Part shown: positions 36,201 through 46,674 of the stretch, piece by piece
Layout: each line of letters starts with the position of its first letter
How positions within the stretch are numbered: position 1 is the first letter of the stretch
From: Craspedostauros australis
Taxonomy: Eukaryota; Bacillariophyta; Bacillariophyceae; Mastogloiales; Achnanthaceae
Assembly (NCBI GenBank): GCA_026770025.1
Contig: JAMXDE010000019.1
Span: 372,001-436,000 of the forward strand
Length of the DNA stretch: 64,000 nt
Direction of reading: 5' to 3'
The notes under the pieces: generated by a model
Databases searched by the model: none
Told to the model about the DNA's origin: nothing
Seen by the model: only the letters and a program-made list of their open reading frames with translations
Program-made: the position numbers and the translations under genes

Positions 36201-37298
36201 CGACAGGCTGGCAACAGAAACATCGCCCCTTGAGGCTGTGCCGAGAACGAGTGCATGCTGAATGCCGTAGACGACCTGAGGGAGAGCTGGGATGACAGCG
36301 GACAGCACCCTGATCTCCCCCTTGGTGAGGCCCTTGGTCAAGAGCTTCCGAAGGGCGGAAAGCCGTCGAGGATCATCGAGAGCGGATGGTGTCTGTTGGT
36401 CAGCTGCTGAGGAGTGCGTTGAAGAAGTGCCATGGTGGCTGGGCGAAGGAAGGTTGCTGCGTGCCTGCTCGCTCTCCGATGTCATGGCGAAGGTCTTGTC
36501 ACCCATGTTGAGAGACGACATGATGACTTTGGCGTGGATGTCTTCTTCGTCGCGAGGCAAGCAAATGATCTGGTTGCATAGATCCATCAATGCAGATTTG
36601 ATCCCAGCGTACGGTTGCTCCGCATTCATCTTGGAGATCTCGCACTTGCCAGAAACGAAGAAGCCGTGGAAGGGGCGGTACACGCTGCTGCTGTTAGTGG
36701 CAGTGTTGGGAGTGGTGGCATTGGGAATGTTGGCATTGTGTGTTGCAGCGAACTTTTTGACTTGCATGGCAAGCGCTGTCTTTCCACTTCCCGAATGTCC
36801 CGAGATGAGGACGAGTGTTCTCTTTGATGATCGCATCGTTTGCAATATCATCTCATCGTTGGCATCTGATGATGACTCTGTTGACGAGTCTCTTGTTGCT
36901 GATGTTGCCTCGCTCACAGGTTCATGGGAGCCACTGTGATGTGGAGCCTTGTTACTCGACTCGCTATTGCTGTCAGAGGATCGCCTTTCACGTCGCAGGC
37001 AAGTCATGCTGAACGCGTGTCGCAGTGCGTGGATCTCCTTGCTTCTACCGATCAGGCCAACTTCCTCGAAGGGAAGTTGTTGATCATCCCGCTGAAGCGG
37101 ATTCTGTGAGTCAAATGGAGTGATGGCAGACGAAGCATCGTCGATCACGCTGATATCTTCCTGCGTCGACTGCTGCTTCAGCTGTGGCTTTGATGGGATA
37201 GCATCGGCACCGTTGGCTGTGCCATTGGCCACATCATGTTGGATGGAGATACCGGCGTTGTTGGCGTCGGTGCGGCGTGAGATGGCTCCGGGCATCAT
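33216..37298 (-). CDS. STAND-type P-loop NTPase with helical/TPR-like C-terminus (COG3899-like), paralogue 2
   Basis: 1360 residues in one exon, ATG at 37298 (second Met adjacent), stop TAA. EVGLIGRSKEIHALRHAF (about 79-96) leads to Walker A GHSGSGKT (167-174), separated by a Ser-rich insert. VIPALPQVVYGIQHA (about 335-349) is the family segment before Walker B LIFVIDDIQWAD (409-420). NFSHDKVQEAALDMV sits near residue 741. The C-terminal half is helical repeats and ends SSRLYREWGALKKVEVLEAKT, the typical end of the family's TPR-like region; the protein then stops, so a downstream kinase or cyclase module is absent. Same order as the neighbour but clearly diverged, so an old tandem duplication. 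A signalling NTPase role is inferred from family membership. Confidence 0.85.
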   Translation of the reverse strand: MMPGAISRRTDANNAGISIQHDVANGTANGADAIPSKPQLKQQSTQEDISVIDDASSAITPFDSQNPLQRDDQQLPFEEVGLIGRSKEIHALRHAFSMTCLRRERRSSDSNSESSNKAPHHSGSHEPVSEATSATRDSSTESSSDANDEMILQTMRSSKRTLVLISGHSGSGKTALAMQVKKFAATHNANIPNATTPNTATNSSSVYRPFHGFFVSGKCEISKMNAEQPYAGIKSALMDLCNQIICLPRDEEDIHAKVIMSSLNMGDKTFAMTSESEQARSNLPSPSHHGTSSTHSSAADQQTPSALDDPRRLSALRKLLTKGLTKGEIRVLSAVIPALPQVVYGIQHALVLGTASRGDVSVASLSTCTSGRHSLARPWNDQIGYRAHGDRLKFALRRLIQIICNFCPLIFVIDDIQWADKTSLDILQAWMLDTNNSSLMVIGCYRSNLLEENRILKTTLLALDESKRERSLRIIKLPIQDLELDHVKELLCCLLKPQDGIPYSNTADHSNRDDGTNDERYEAVTHFADIVYNKTGGNPFFVQRFLHSLVDDRLLQYNPSMLLPESATTTGSTPLPSPAPAPIAPPTTSTASTVSTPTWAWVWNDDKMQAKSPLTSNVIELMKNKLHQVQDARQILPIAACLGASLSYSTMCVVMRGLSIHSAHSAFVRELFGISRFVSNSGIRKMLRTCEREGLLERSANVKVADDYMMDIDATNTSNKTQSSTHPKQKAKTRQSTIYNFSHDKVQEAALDMVEQEQLSELKYRVGEILLFGLSQDELDERIFMVTNLVNTRPDLIPDANKSDRRKRVMMVNFDAGTKAVGCSAFRLALRYFRCAIDLLPPNHWDDLQEETLQVYSSAAECAFVTGDLDRSRRYCNIIVESKCDILEKIDAYHTWADIAAAEHKKDGEKSVAVQLCLSVLSQLGCNIPKPGMKRKFAIISGLLKVKRAARSLTSESIAKLPLNENEEEAVMRTLGKLVTLCYLADPELIPIIALKTFQRTFKYGISEHSPIAFIFLGIITGSAMGDVKARENLGRASLEMLARLDHPATEPAIIFTFYSLIQHWNQPLEEIKEPFMEAYRTATACGDLESAAWSISNYINFSFFDGTRLSHIDADCAAYTKVLLDFNQTQQHYLMCLGWQKIMNLRGTSKHTVLLIGDAFDERKGTYDTVDLMANTQKHALDLTKAGLCCFFGEYEMGAKLSVVSALALAEATPGASTVPPSLFRAALTCFAASHVTTSKSRKYLKTARQCAKQLKVWNKQGHPNCPHYLTILKAEEHFLRGKHSSAIALYAQSIKSTSQRGYIHDEATANERLADCLMDYGRRDDAKSRYEESSRLYREWGALKKVEVLEAKTQKLFQ

Positions 37299-37680
37299 TG
37301 TCGATCTGTTCGATATCGTGATGTGTGATGCGAACGTGAAATGCGATTGATGGGATAAAGCGTGATACGGACTGTTGGTGCAGCAGAGTATGAGTAATGA
37401 GAGAGGTTGAGACCGTGTGCATGTTTATGCTCACACCCTGAATGTTTCGCCACACCTCTCCTCAGCGACTCACGCGTTGTAGCAATCCAGATACAAACTG
37501 CTGCAAGGCACGGGAAATTCGTCGAAACACGACTACGAACGTCATCGACTACTACGACCATTTGCTGTGGACAGCCGAAGCCAAGGCATCCTTTGACTCA
37601 ATCGATCAACACATTGGTTTGTACATAACGTCTATAACGTTAACATTTCAAAAAGAGAACTCCAATCACATGTAATTGAT

Positions 37681-37840
37681 TCGATGAAACTAACAACGTT
37701 TCGACGAAACTAACAACGACTCGACGAAACTAACAACGACTCGACGAAACTAATGATGATTCGATGGAACTAATATCGTTTCGACGAAACTAACAACGTT
37801 TCGATGAAACTAATGACGTCTCAATGAAACTAATGCTGGA
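37681..37840 (+). repeat. Tandem array, 8 x 20 bp (TCGAYGAAACTAA core), array 1
   Basis: Eight units with an exact 20-bp period, each beginning TCGAYGAAACTAA with minor changes (TCGATGGAAC, TCAATGAAAC), followed by a variable 7-bp end such as CAACGAC or TGATGAT. It is preceded at about 37625-37640 by the doubled motif ATAACGTCTATAACGT. Confidence 0.93.
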
Positions 37841-38220
37841 CCAAGACTGAATGAGGAAACCAAGACTCAGAAAATCTTGTCAAGACTCAACGTCAGCCAC
37901 TGCAACGGAACGCAATGAATCACTGTTCCAAAACAATGACAACATGATGAACATCAACACGCAGCCAAGCACTCGCCATCCCCGTCACATCACTCCGCTT
38001 CGCAGTCGACTAGCAACAGTCGTCCTGTGGACGATGTATCTCGAATCCTGCTTCTACTGATTGTGGCATGTTTATTGATTGTGTCACATTGCACGGGCAA
38101 GCATTTGTTGTTGTGAGCACGTTTGGCTCATTTTGCGCCTGATTTCGTCGTTGCAAGAATGGAGGTTCAAACGTGGCAGAATCGGCTCATGCGTCCAGAC
38201 ACGAATCATGGGACCCCAGC

Positions 38221-38380
38221 GAACATTCAATGAAACTATTCAAGGTTCGATGAAACTAATCAAGGTTCGACGAAACTAATCAAGGTTCGATGAAACTAAT
38301 CAAGTTTCGACGAAACTAATCAAGGTTCGACGAAACTAATCAAGGTTCGACGAAACTAATCAAGGTTCGACGAAAGTAGC
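38221..38380 (+). repeat. Tandem array, 8 x 20 bp (TCGAYGAAACTAA core), array 2
   Basis: Eight units with an exact 20-bp period (CAAGGTTCGAYGAAACTAAT). The first and last are degenerate. It shares the core with array 1 in the same orientation but has a different, more uniform 7-bp spacer. It is followed at about 38391-38408 by ATAACGTATATAACGTCT, echoing the motif before array 1. Confidence 0.93.
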
Positions 38381-38835
38381 GATTCTTGTTATAACGTATA
38401 TAACGTCTACTTATTGCTCCACCGTGGAAGATTGTGGTGTTGGTATTGACTTGTCCGCATCGGAGACAGTGTCGAACACGGCATGGGTGGGGTGGAGGAC
38501 AGACGTCCATTCCCACACACACTTTTGGCGATTTTCCCGTGCCTTGCTGGGAACTTGTTTGTTTCGTGAGGGCTTTTTCAGCTTGTGGTCGTGATCGCAT
38601 TTTCGCCGTTGTTGTGATTGTGGGACCATCCCGAATTAAGTAACAGGGACCTATTGTTTACAACGACAGTAAATGACGCTTTGTGTTGGTCGGGTGACAT
38701 AATCACATCGACTGACTCATCGCCCCGCGGACCATTGTGAATCACTTGTGACATCCGACGACGCCGGACATAGTCGAATTCAGTCGTTGCCCTTCGCTAT
38801 GACTCCTCGCAATTGGTTCAAACGACATTGGAGGG

Positions 38836-39623
38836 GTTCGAGTGGCCCCAGAACTTGGGTACTGAGACACACCAGGATGACTCAATGCCAGGGGGAGCCC
38901 CGCAATAGAGACTGGTCTGGTCACAATGGAGACAGTCACTTTCGTGAGGATTAGGGTCTTTCCAATGCCCACGTGACGTCACGATTCGCTTTCTTCCTTT
39001 CCTGTCGCCCACACTGTTTCGTCAAACTGTTTGTTTCCTCGTGGTACCAACATTGGTTTTCGCGTTTTTGCCCAATCTGAGCAACAATTATTGATTGACT
39101 GTCCGGATCTCTCTCTTTTTGTAACTTGTGTGTGCCAATCAATGCATGATTCTTGTCTCTTCATGTTGCTTTCTGTCCAAACAGCAGCCACGGCTCAAAA
39201 ATACGGACGATAATGCCAATAATTGAGCACTTTGATACGTGGCGTACTCGCGCTGTTGGCAACGAGGAAAAGCGTTGGTTTCTTGTGTGTGGCAATCCAT
39301 GCTCTACTCTGAACACAACCATTCAGAAACTCGTTGACAAGACCACCAATCAACACTGCCTCCTCCCTCCTGCCCTTCCAACTCAACTTCATCCGTGGAG
39401 CAATTGTGTAGCTCATGCAGCAGTGGGATCAAGAGTGAAAGAAGAAGCATGCCATGCCAAGAACCCAAGCCATGCCAACAAACAATCCCCAACAATAAAT
39501 ATACTTCAACACAACAGTCCCCCACCCTCTCATACTCAGATGTGCAATACTTGACATTCAACAAACACCCATCCATCCATCCCTGTCACACCAATGTGCC
39601 TGTAGAGATATCGTTGACACCTG
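38836..39623 (+). repeat. Outer segment of left inverted-repeat arm, flanking copia 1
   Basis: 788 bp, nearly identical in reverse complement to 60607-61398. It lies outside the 5' LTR of copia 1, so the duplication includes flanking DNA. A 133-codon frame (39153-39554) is preserved in both copies (the right copy has TGG for the TGA stop) but has no recognisable domain. The outer limit is the GGAGGGGTTCGAGTGG sequence near 38830. Confidence 0.85.
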
Positions 39624-40408
39624 TGTGGAGATGTACATTCGTGTATGTGCATCGCTCACCCGTTGTTCTCTTATAATCGTCTACGGATGGTACAACTACA
39701 TTCGTGTCATGAGTGAACTGTGATTTGCCAAAATCACATCACGAAATGGAACACACAAAACGAACAGAATTTCTGGAGGAAATCTGTAAACAACAATTTC
39801 TGAGAGTATCAGGAACATCATTCATCCATCCATCAACAAAACATGTGATATCAAGTCTGGATCAATATACTTCCCAACTAAACCTCAAATGACAATACCC
39901 TCGCTGACCCATCACATCATCGATGGAATGTGGAATGACAAGGACCTTGGAATCTGACAGCTGATGTTGACAAGATGCCATTGTGTCACCACGTCAACAT
40001 CTGTCTCCACATCAGATCAAGGATGCAAAGGTTTGATGGCCAAGGGACATCAAGATTGTAAGTGTGCAAGGAGGAATACAGTGTGGATGCATTGGCAATT
40101 CCTCATGGAGTAGTGAGCCTGTAGATAGCGAAATGCGGAGTACGCATTGAATATGGAATATTGCATGGTGTGAACATGCAATACAAAGAGAGAGAGAGAG
40201 AGAGAACATGAGCAAGAGCGAGAGAGTAGCTCGCATACCAACTCCTAGTCGGACCATCAAACAGATGCGCCAAGAGCATTGGTCAAAGAAACAGAGTACA
40301 CCAAGAGAATTGGAGTAGCAACGTAATGAAATAAAAGAAAGAAAATGCGCCAAACAACAACACCATCTTCCACGATTGCAAGGTATCCGTTTGCAAAACT
40401 TGCCAACA
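39624..40408 (+). repeat. 5' LTR of copia copy 1
   Basis: 785 bp, starting TGTGGAGATGTACATTCG and ending ACTTGCCAACA. Nearly identical to the 5' LTR of copy 2 (59821-60606) but strongly diverged from the 3' LTR of its own element. A GA dinucleotide run lies at about 40186-40205. Confidence 0.85.
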
Positions 40409-40489
40409 CGATTATAAACGTTAGATCAGGGCAAGCCCACGGATTGGATTGTGCAAGGAAGACAACATCATTCAAGAGCAGCAGGCTGA

Positions 40490-42796
40490 ATGAGCAAGGA
40501 AGAGGAATTGAAAGACATCCCTCTGTCCAATCCAACTATCAAGCAAGAAGAAGGTGCAAGTGAGACTCCACCTCAACCACAGAAGGAAGAGGGCGCGTCC
40601 ACTGTCCTCTCTAGCACAGAAGGAAGCGCGATCAACGAGATTGAAGAGGAACAGTTCATGCAACAACATTGCATGCAGAAGAGCATTTTCACAGGCATCA
40701 AGGAAGACGAGACAGGTGTGACGAAGAGCATTCGCACGGCCAAGCAGAGCGGAACAAATAAGACGACACGGAGAGGAGAATCTGTGACGAAAAACATCTC
40801 CGCGCTAACACGAGCAAAAATCGAAAAAGTGACCACACAGAAACAAATGAAAATCATGAGCGTGCGGGCAACATCAATGAAACAACGAAGCAACATGGCA
40901 ACATCAGCCAACATGAACAAGCAACGCATCAAGGCGCCAATATTCAGCGGTGACCAAGAAGACTATAACGCATGGGAGTCCCAGGCAAAGGTGTACGTAC
41001 GTACACAGAAGACAAGAGATGTGATGTTGGGCAAGACGAAGATCCCAACAATGAGTGAGATCGGAGCCACCACAGGAGAAGACAAGGAAGAAATGGAGGA
41101 GACCCACAAGCTGGCAGCTCACTGCTTCAGCGATCTGATCCTCATGATGGATGCAGAGAAGGGAAAAGGCAAGCAGGCCATCCAATACATCAATCAGTGC
41201 ATCTCCGACAATTACCCTGAGGGGAATCCACACGCAGCATGGAACGTTCTTGCGGAAAAGTTCCGGCCATCTGACGCAGCCACGAAGATCAAACTCAAGC
41301 GTCAATTCAACAACAAAAAGATGAAGAGAGACACGGACCCCGACGTCTACATCATGCAACTCAAGCTCTTACGCTCACGTCTCCACGATGTTGGATACAC
41401 GATCACCAATGAGGAAATGATCATGCAGATCCTCAGCATGATGAGCAGCGAATACAAAACTCACGTCATGAACTTTCATCACCAACTCACGTTCAACCCA
41501 GATGTAGTCACCATCAACGCGATCAGAGGAGTACTCCGCACAGCACACACCACTCATCAAGGAGGAAAGGCGTACGTTGACAACTTCCAAGACAGCAACA
41601 TGAAGAGCAACGACACCAGCTTCACGAGCACCGGTAACTTCAAGGGGACCTGCCACAACTGTGGTGTGTATGGTCATAGATCTGCGGATTGCCCCAAACG
41701 TAAGAAATCGAACAACAAGAAAAACAATAACAACAAAATGAACGGAAAGCGTATCAACAAGAACAATGGAAGCGGCTTCAACAGGAAGCGCAACTACTGC
41801 GGCATCTTTGGACATCGCGAGGCAGAGTGTCGAAAGAAGAAGTTCAACAAGAAGAAGAAGGCCAACGAGCAGGCCAACACAGCAAACGAAGGACACGACA
41901 AGAGCGGGCACAAGATGGTACTCTCAGCAAAGGACATGCTGCTCTGCATGTTGGTGTCTGATGACTACATCGAAGATTCCTTCTTTGATAACTTCGAGCG
42001 CGTTGGGAGTGACGACAAAGTGCAGGACGATGAGATCGTCCCGGAGTGGCTCCGCAAGGAGCCCATCATCCACAAGGTGGATCCAAGACGTGAAGTGAGC
42101 TACGAATGCTGCTTTAACGCGAACGACCTGATTGGTCCATACGGTGATGGAGCTGAGATGGACAACGAGGCCATCGATAGTGACATCGAAGAGGCCATGA
42201 GTGAAGAAGATGCCAACACCAACGAGAACGGCGCAGATCAAGACAACCACAGCGTCTCCGGAGACGAGATGAATGGCGGCAAGGCGCCGCCTCCTCCAGC
42301 AGCGGGGAACAACAGAACGGGTATCTTCAACGAAGATCGCAGCAACGGATCGGTAGAAGAAGATCGATTCAATCCAAATGAAGAGGTCGTCTATCCATAC
42401 GACATCGTATTCGCGCCGATCGTGGAATTCACCAGACAGGGCATCAACTTCAGAAACGATGCGATTCCACGACTAACGGCAACTGCAGAGATCATGCAAC
42501 AACAGCTCATCCGCAACGCTGTAATGACGGCAGGCATGCGCTTGTACTCAGACGATGACGATGCAGGAGAGCGACACCTGTGGGTGTGCATGACAGCAAC
42601 CACGCTGTGCAACAACTTCTGGTCCATCAAAGAGATTCTCGCCAATGGATCAGTCATCAACCGATTGTTGGGGGAATACAACAACGATCCAATTCCCAAC
42701 ATGGCGTTGCACTACATCCTGGGAGGATGCATGCATGCGCTCCTGCACGAGCGACCTCGCGTCACGCCATACAATCCGGTGACTGGACTTCATTGA
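40490..42796 (+). CDS. Copia gag-like polyprotein, copy 1
   Basis: 768 residues from the ATG at 40490. Charged N-terminus; a gag capsid-like core with RIKAPIFSGDQEDYNAW (a UBN2/retrotran-gag entry motif) near residue 143; zinc knuckle CHNCGVYGHRSADC (388-401, CX2CX4HX4C); and a second degenerate knuckle YCGIFGHREAEC near 437, set in Lys/Asn-rich sequence. A long acidic C-terminal extension (about 500-650) is unusual for a short gag. It ends TGLH then TGA, with pol continuing in the same frame. Confidence 0.85.
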   Translation: MSKEEELKDIPLSNPTIKQEEGASETPPQPQKEEGASTVLSSTEGSAINEIEEEQFMQQHCMQKSIFTGIKEDETGVTKSIRTAKQSGTNKTTRRGESVTKNISALTRAKIEKVTTQKQMKIMSVRATSMKQRSNMATSANMNKQRIKAPIFSGDQEDYNAWESQAKVYVRTQKTRDVMLGKTKIPTMSEIGATTGEDKEEMEETHKLAAHCFSDLILMMDAEKGKGKQAIQYINQCISDNYPEGNPHAAWNVLAEKFRPSDAATKIKLKRQFNNKKMKRDTDPDVYIMQLKLLRSRLHDVGYTITNEEMIMQILSMMSSEYKTHVMNFHHQLTFNPDVVTINAIRGVLRTAHTTHQGGKAYVDNFQDSNMKSNDTSFTSTGNFKGTCHNCGVYGHRSADCPKRKKSNNKKNNNNKMNGKRINKNNGSGFNRKRNYCGIFGHREAECRKKKFNKKKKANEQANTANEGHDKSGHKMVLSAKDMLLCMLVSDDYIEDSFFDNFERVGSDDKVQDDEIVPEWLRKEPIIHKVDPRREVSYECCFNANDLIGPYGDGAEMDNEAIDSDIEEAMSEEDANTNENGADQDNHSVSGDEMNGGKAPPPPAAGNNRTGIFNEDRSNGSVEEDRFNPNEEVVYPYDIVFAPIVEFTRQGINFRNDAIPRLTATAEIMQQQLIRNAVMTAGMRLYSDDDDAGERHLWVCMTATTLCNNFWSIKEILANGSVINRLLGEYNNDPIPNMALHYILGGCMHALLHERPRVTPYNPVTGLH

Positions 42797-45700
42797 GACA
42801 GCTCGACCCCAGCTGTGCCCGCAGAACTGTACTACGACGGCGTGACCTACCATGGAATGGATGATGGGAACGACGATCCCAACAACAATGACTACAAAGA
42901 CGACATGGCAGCGGCTGCCATGGAACAGCTCCACAAACTGAGCACCAAATACAAGGACAAGGTCAACAAGGACATCTGGCTTGCTGACAGCAGAGCTTCT
43001 TATCACATCGTGACTTCAGATGCCGCCCTCTTCTTCGTGCGGCACATCAAGTCATTCGTCCAAGTGGGAGACAGCACAAAACTGGACTCTCCCAAGATTG
43101 GCTCCATCAAACTGCAGATCAAGCAACAAGACAACACTGGCCACACCATCTGGCTCGATGATGTGAAGTACACACCCAAGATGACGGTGAACCTTTTCTC
43201 TATGAACAAGGCTCTGTACAACGGTTACCAGATTGGTAACGACGGCATTCTGATGGACATCATCAACAAAGCAGGGAAGAAGATCATCTTCGATTGGATC
43301 TTTCCCACCTCCAACAGATTCATCACAGGAGTGCAGATGCATCCCATCATGCCAACTGAGGACGATAAGGCTTGCACAACCATCGTCAAGAGCCCATCCA
43401 AAGAGGTGAGCGCGGTGGAATTGCATCGAATGCTTGGCCACGCGCCACTCGAGACCATAAAGCAGACGGCCGCTCAGTACGGATGGAAGATCATTGGCGA
43501 GATGCCGGTATGTCGCGACTGCGCGGTCATGAACGCTAGAATGAAGAACATCTCGAAGGCGACGATTCCAAGAGCAACTCGCCGTGGCGAACGCCTCTTC
43601 ATTGACATTAGTTACACTAAACACATAAGCTTTGGAGATAAACGCTACTGGACCCTGATCGTGGACGACTGCACAGATCACTGCTGGAGTTTCTTTCTGA
43701 AGAACAAAAGTGACCAACCAGGATACATCAAACAATTTGTGCAAACGATCAAATCACTGACAGGTGATCAACAAATCATCTTCCGAGGAGACAACAGCGG
43801 AGAGAACAAATCCACGCAGGATACTCTCATCGATGCAGGACTCAACGTGAAATTCGAGTTCATGGCATCGAACACGCCGCAACAGAACGGCAGAGTGGAA
43901 TGCAAGTTCGCGTACCTCTACACCAAGATCCGCTCCATGCTCAACGGAGCACAACTCGACAAAGAGTATAGGCACGGCCTGTGGGCAGCAGCTGCAAGCA
44001 CTGCCACCGCCATCGCCAACATCACCGTAGCGAAGAATCAAAAGGAGTCACCACATTGACAATTCTTCGGCAGCGATCCACCATACGCGGATGCACTCCG
44101 CACATTTGGAGAGGTGGGTATCGTGAAGACTACCTACAGCGGGATCACCGCCAAACTCAAGAACAGAGGAGAAGAGATGGTGTTCATTGGATATGCACAC
44201 CAACATGCATCAGGGGTCTACAACATGTACAGACCATCGACCAAATCACTGGTCTGCTCTTGAGACATCAAATGGCTCAACCAATCATACGGACAGTTCC
44301 GTGGCTGGGCACCAGCACCGAACATATCCAGCGAAGTAGGAACGACAGACGCAGACGGCTTCACAACCATTGGACGGAAGGGAGCAATGCCAAAGACGGC
44401 AACGCGTCAAGCATCAGAAGCGAAGAGAGTATCTTTTGCTGACAACAACAGATATCACATCCTATCAGATAGCAACGATGAGGATGACGAAGACGATGGA
44501 GCAGTAACCCAACTAGTCCACAATGACGAGGAAGATCGGAGCGAATCCAATCAGGAGGATGACGAGATCATACCATCCGGCGACGAAGCCGACGATGACA
44601 CAGGCGTTACTCCTCCGAACACACCAGCGAGGTCTAAACATGACACACCATCCAGACCTCCACCAAGCAAACCAAGCAAGCGTGACGTAGCTAGAAAGGA
44701 GAGAATCCGACGTCATGAAGCACGAGGCAGGAAGGGAGAAACTAATCCCAAACCGACTGCAGGGAAGAGTATTCCCAGAGCTCTACGTGAGCTCGCAGAC
44801 TTCAATGAACGAGGTCAAAAGGAAGAAGGCTATGAGAGCGATCCATCATCCGATGAGGCGAGTGACGAACTCAGCGATGAGATAACTGACGAATCCAACA
44901 ATGAGACTACAGATGACAAAGAGATTGAAGACGAAGGAGAAGAGATCGAGATCACTCATCATAGCACAACTGGACTATACGGGATGAATGCAATCATCAC
45001 CGAGTCACCGGCGATCGACATCGGACTGTCGATGCAGGACGAGAACAAGGAACCAGAGAAGCACATCGAGCCAACGACATGTGATGGAGCCTTCAACCAC
45101 CCAGATCCCATCCATCGAAAGGGATATCGAGCAGCCATCAAAAAGGAGTTCGACTCCATGGATACACGCAAGGTGTACAGCAAGATCAAACCAGACGCCA
45201 TCCCACACGGCCGCAGATGCTGCAAGCGCAAATGGGTCTTCAAGTTGAAGCGTGACAGCACATATCGAGCGCGGCTCGTTGCATGTGGCTATTCACAAGT
45301 CGCAGGAGTGGACTTCCAAGAGCACTACTCACCCGTCATCCATGACGTGACCTATCGGGTCATGATGGTGATCATGCTGATCAAGAAGATGGACTGCGCA
45401 CTCGTCGATGTCGTAACGGCATTCCTACATGGAGACCTCGACGAGGAGATCTACATGAACTGTCCCAACGGGATGGATCATCAACCAGACGAAGCCCTGA
45501 CCCTACACAAGCCAATCTACGGACTTGTGCAGAGCGCCAGGCAATGGTTCAAGATGTTGGTGTCGACCCTCAAGAATATCAACTTCGAACAGAGCGCAGC
45601 AGACCCATGCCTGTTCTACAGGAAGACGAACAAAGGAAGTATGATTGTGGCCATCTACGTGGACGATTGCTTCTGCTGCAGAGACTCCAAGGCATTGGAG

Positions 45701-46654
45701 AGATTCCTGAAGGATATCCAAGGCAGCAAGTTCAAGGTGACAATTGAGCGCGGCCTTGGAGACTACCTCAGCTGCAACATCGAACTGAACCATGACAAGA
45801 CTAGAGCGACATTGCGTCAACCACATCTCATCCGACATCTCATCGAAGAGTTCGGAACCAAGGTTGAGAAGATGCAACGCTACGCAACACCAGGAACCCC
45901 GGGTCAAATCATCGTACGACCATCTGAAGATAACGGACTGCAGAAGGTCGGACCAGAAGAACATGTCGAATACCGCCGAGGCGTCGGTATGCTACTCTTC
46001 CTCATCAAGCACTCGCGACCAGATATCGCGAACCCTGTGAGGGAACTCTCCAAGGTATTGATTGGGCCCACCAAGGCCGCAATGAAGGAGATGTATCGGA
46101 TCATCAAGTATGTGATCGATACAAAGGACTATGGATTGAAGATCCATCCAGCACGTCCAGACAACGACGGCTGGGACATGGAGCTCTTCTGCGATAGCGA
46201 ATATGCAGGAGACAAGAATACGAGAATCAGAATAGGAGGGTTCATCCTATACCTGTGCAAAGTACCAACCCTTTGGCGATCCAAAGCACAGAAGGCCGTC
46301 ACACTCAGCTCATCCGAAGCAGAATACGTTGCTCTTTCCAAAGCAGCAAAAGAGATCTTCTTTGTCATGCAGCTACTCGAAAGTGTGGGCGTCCCAGTGA
46401 AGACACCGATCAAGGTCCGCATGGACAACATTGGAGCAATCTTCATCGCCAAGAACCCATCAACATCCCAACGATCGCGGCACATCGACGTGCGCCATCA
46501 CTACGTGCGGAACATGGTAACCAACAAGACCATCGAAATCATCTTCGTCAAGTCAGAGCAGAACACAAGCGACGGCTTCACCAAGAACATCAAGGCCAAC
46601 TTGCAACAAGAGCATGAGAAGTCATACCTTGACACGTCGAGAACATTCGAGTGA
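42797..46654 (+). pseudogene. Copia pol, copy 1, interrupted by two in-frame TGA codons
   Basis: Same frame as gag. Protease near 42976 (WLADSRAS, where DSGA is usual). Integrase zinc module ELHRMLGHAP...CRDC near 43420-43530. Integrase core with FIDISYTKH, FRGDNSGEN and TPQQNGRVE. TGA codons at 44057 and 44261 fall where copy 2 encodes Cys. An acidic, Ser-rich linker leads to reverse transcriptase with KWVFKLKRD, VDVVTAFLHGDLDEEIYM and YVDD at 45656-45667. RNase H follows with LFCDSEYAGD, TLSSSEAEYVALS and HIDVRHHYVRN. It ends SRTFE, just before the polypurine tract. Otherwise intact, with no frameshifts. Confidence 0.88.
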
Positions 46655-46674
46655 CCGAATGCACACAGGAAGGG

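Larger units (their letters stand above)
37299..38835. other. Spacer with paired tandem arrays, no gene
   Basis: Region upstream of paralogue 2 and outside the left arm of the large inverted repeat. It carries the two 20-bp arrays annotated below and short frames without protein features. Confidence 0.5.
38836..46674 (+). repeat. Left arm of a large inverted duplication
   Basis: About 7.84 kb comprising the outer segment, the 5' LTR and the whole internal region of copia 1. It matches 53553-61398 in reverse complement. The gag proteins of the arms differ at about 16 of 769 positions. Homology drops sharply at the 3' LTR on the inner side and near 38830 on the outer side. Confidence 0.88.

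Noticed and set aside
39153-39554. 133-codon frame in the outer segment, preserved in both arms (WSNCVAHA looked protease-like)
   Set aside because: The only support is conservation between recent duplicates; the motif is too short for a family call.
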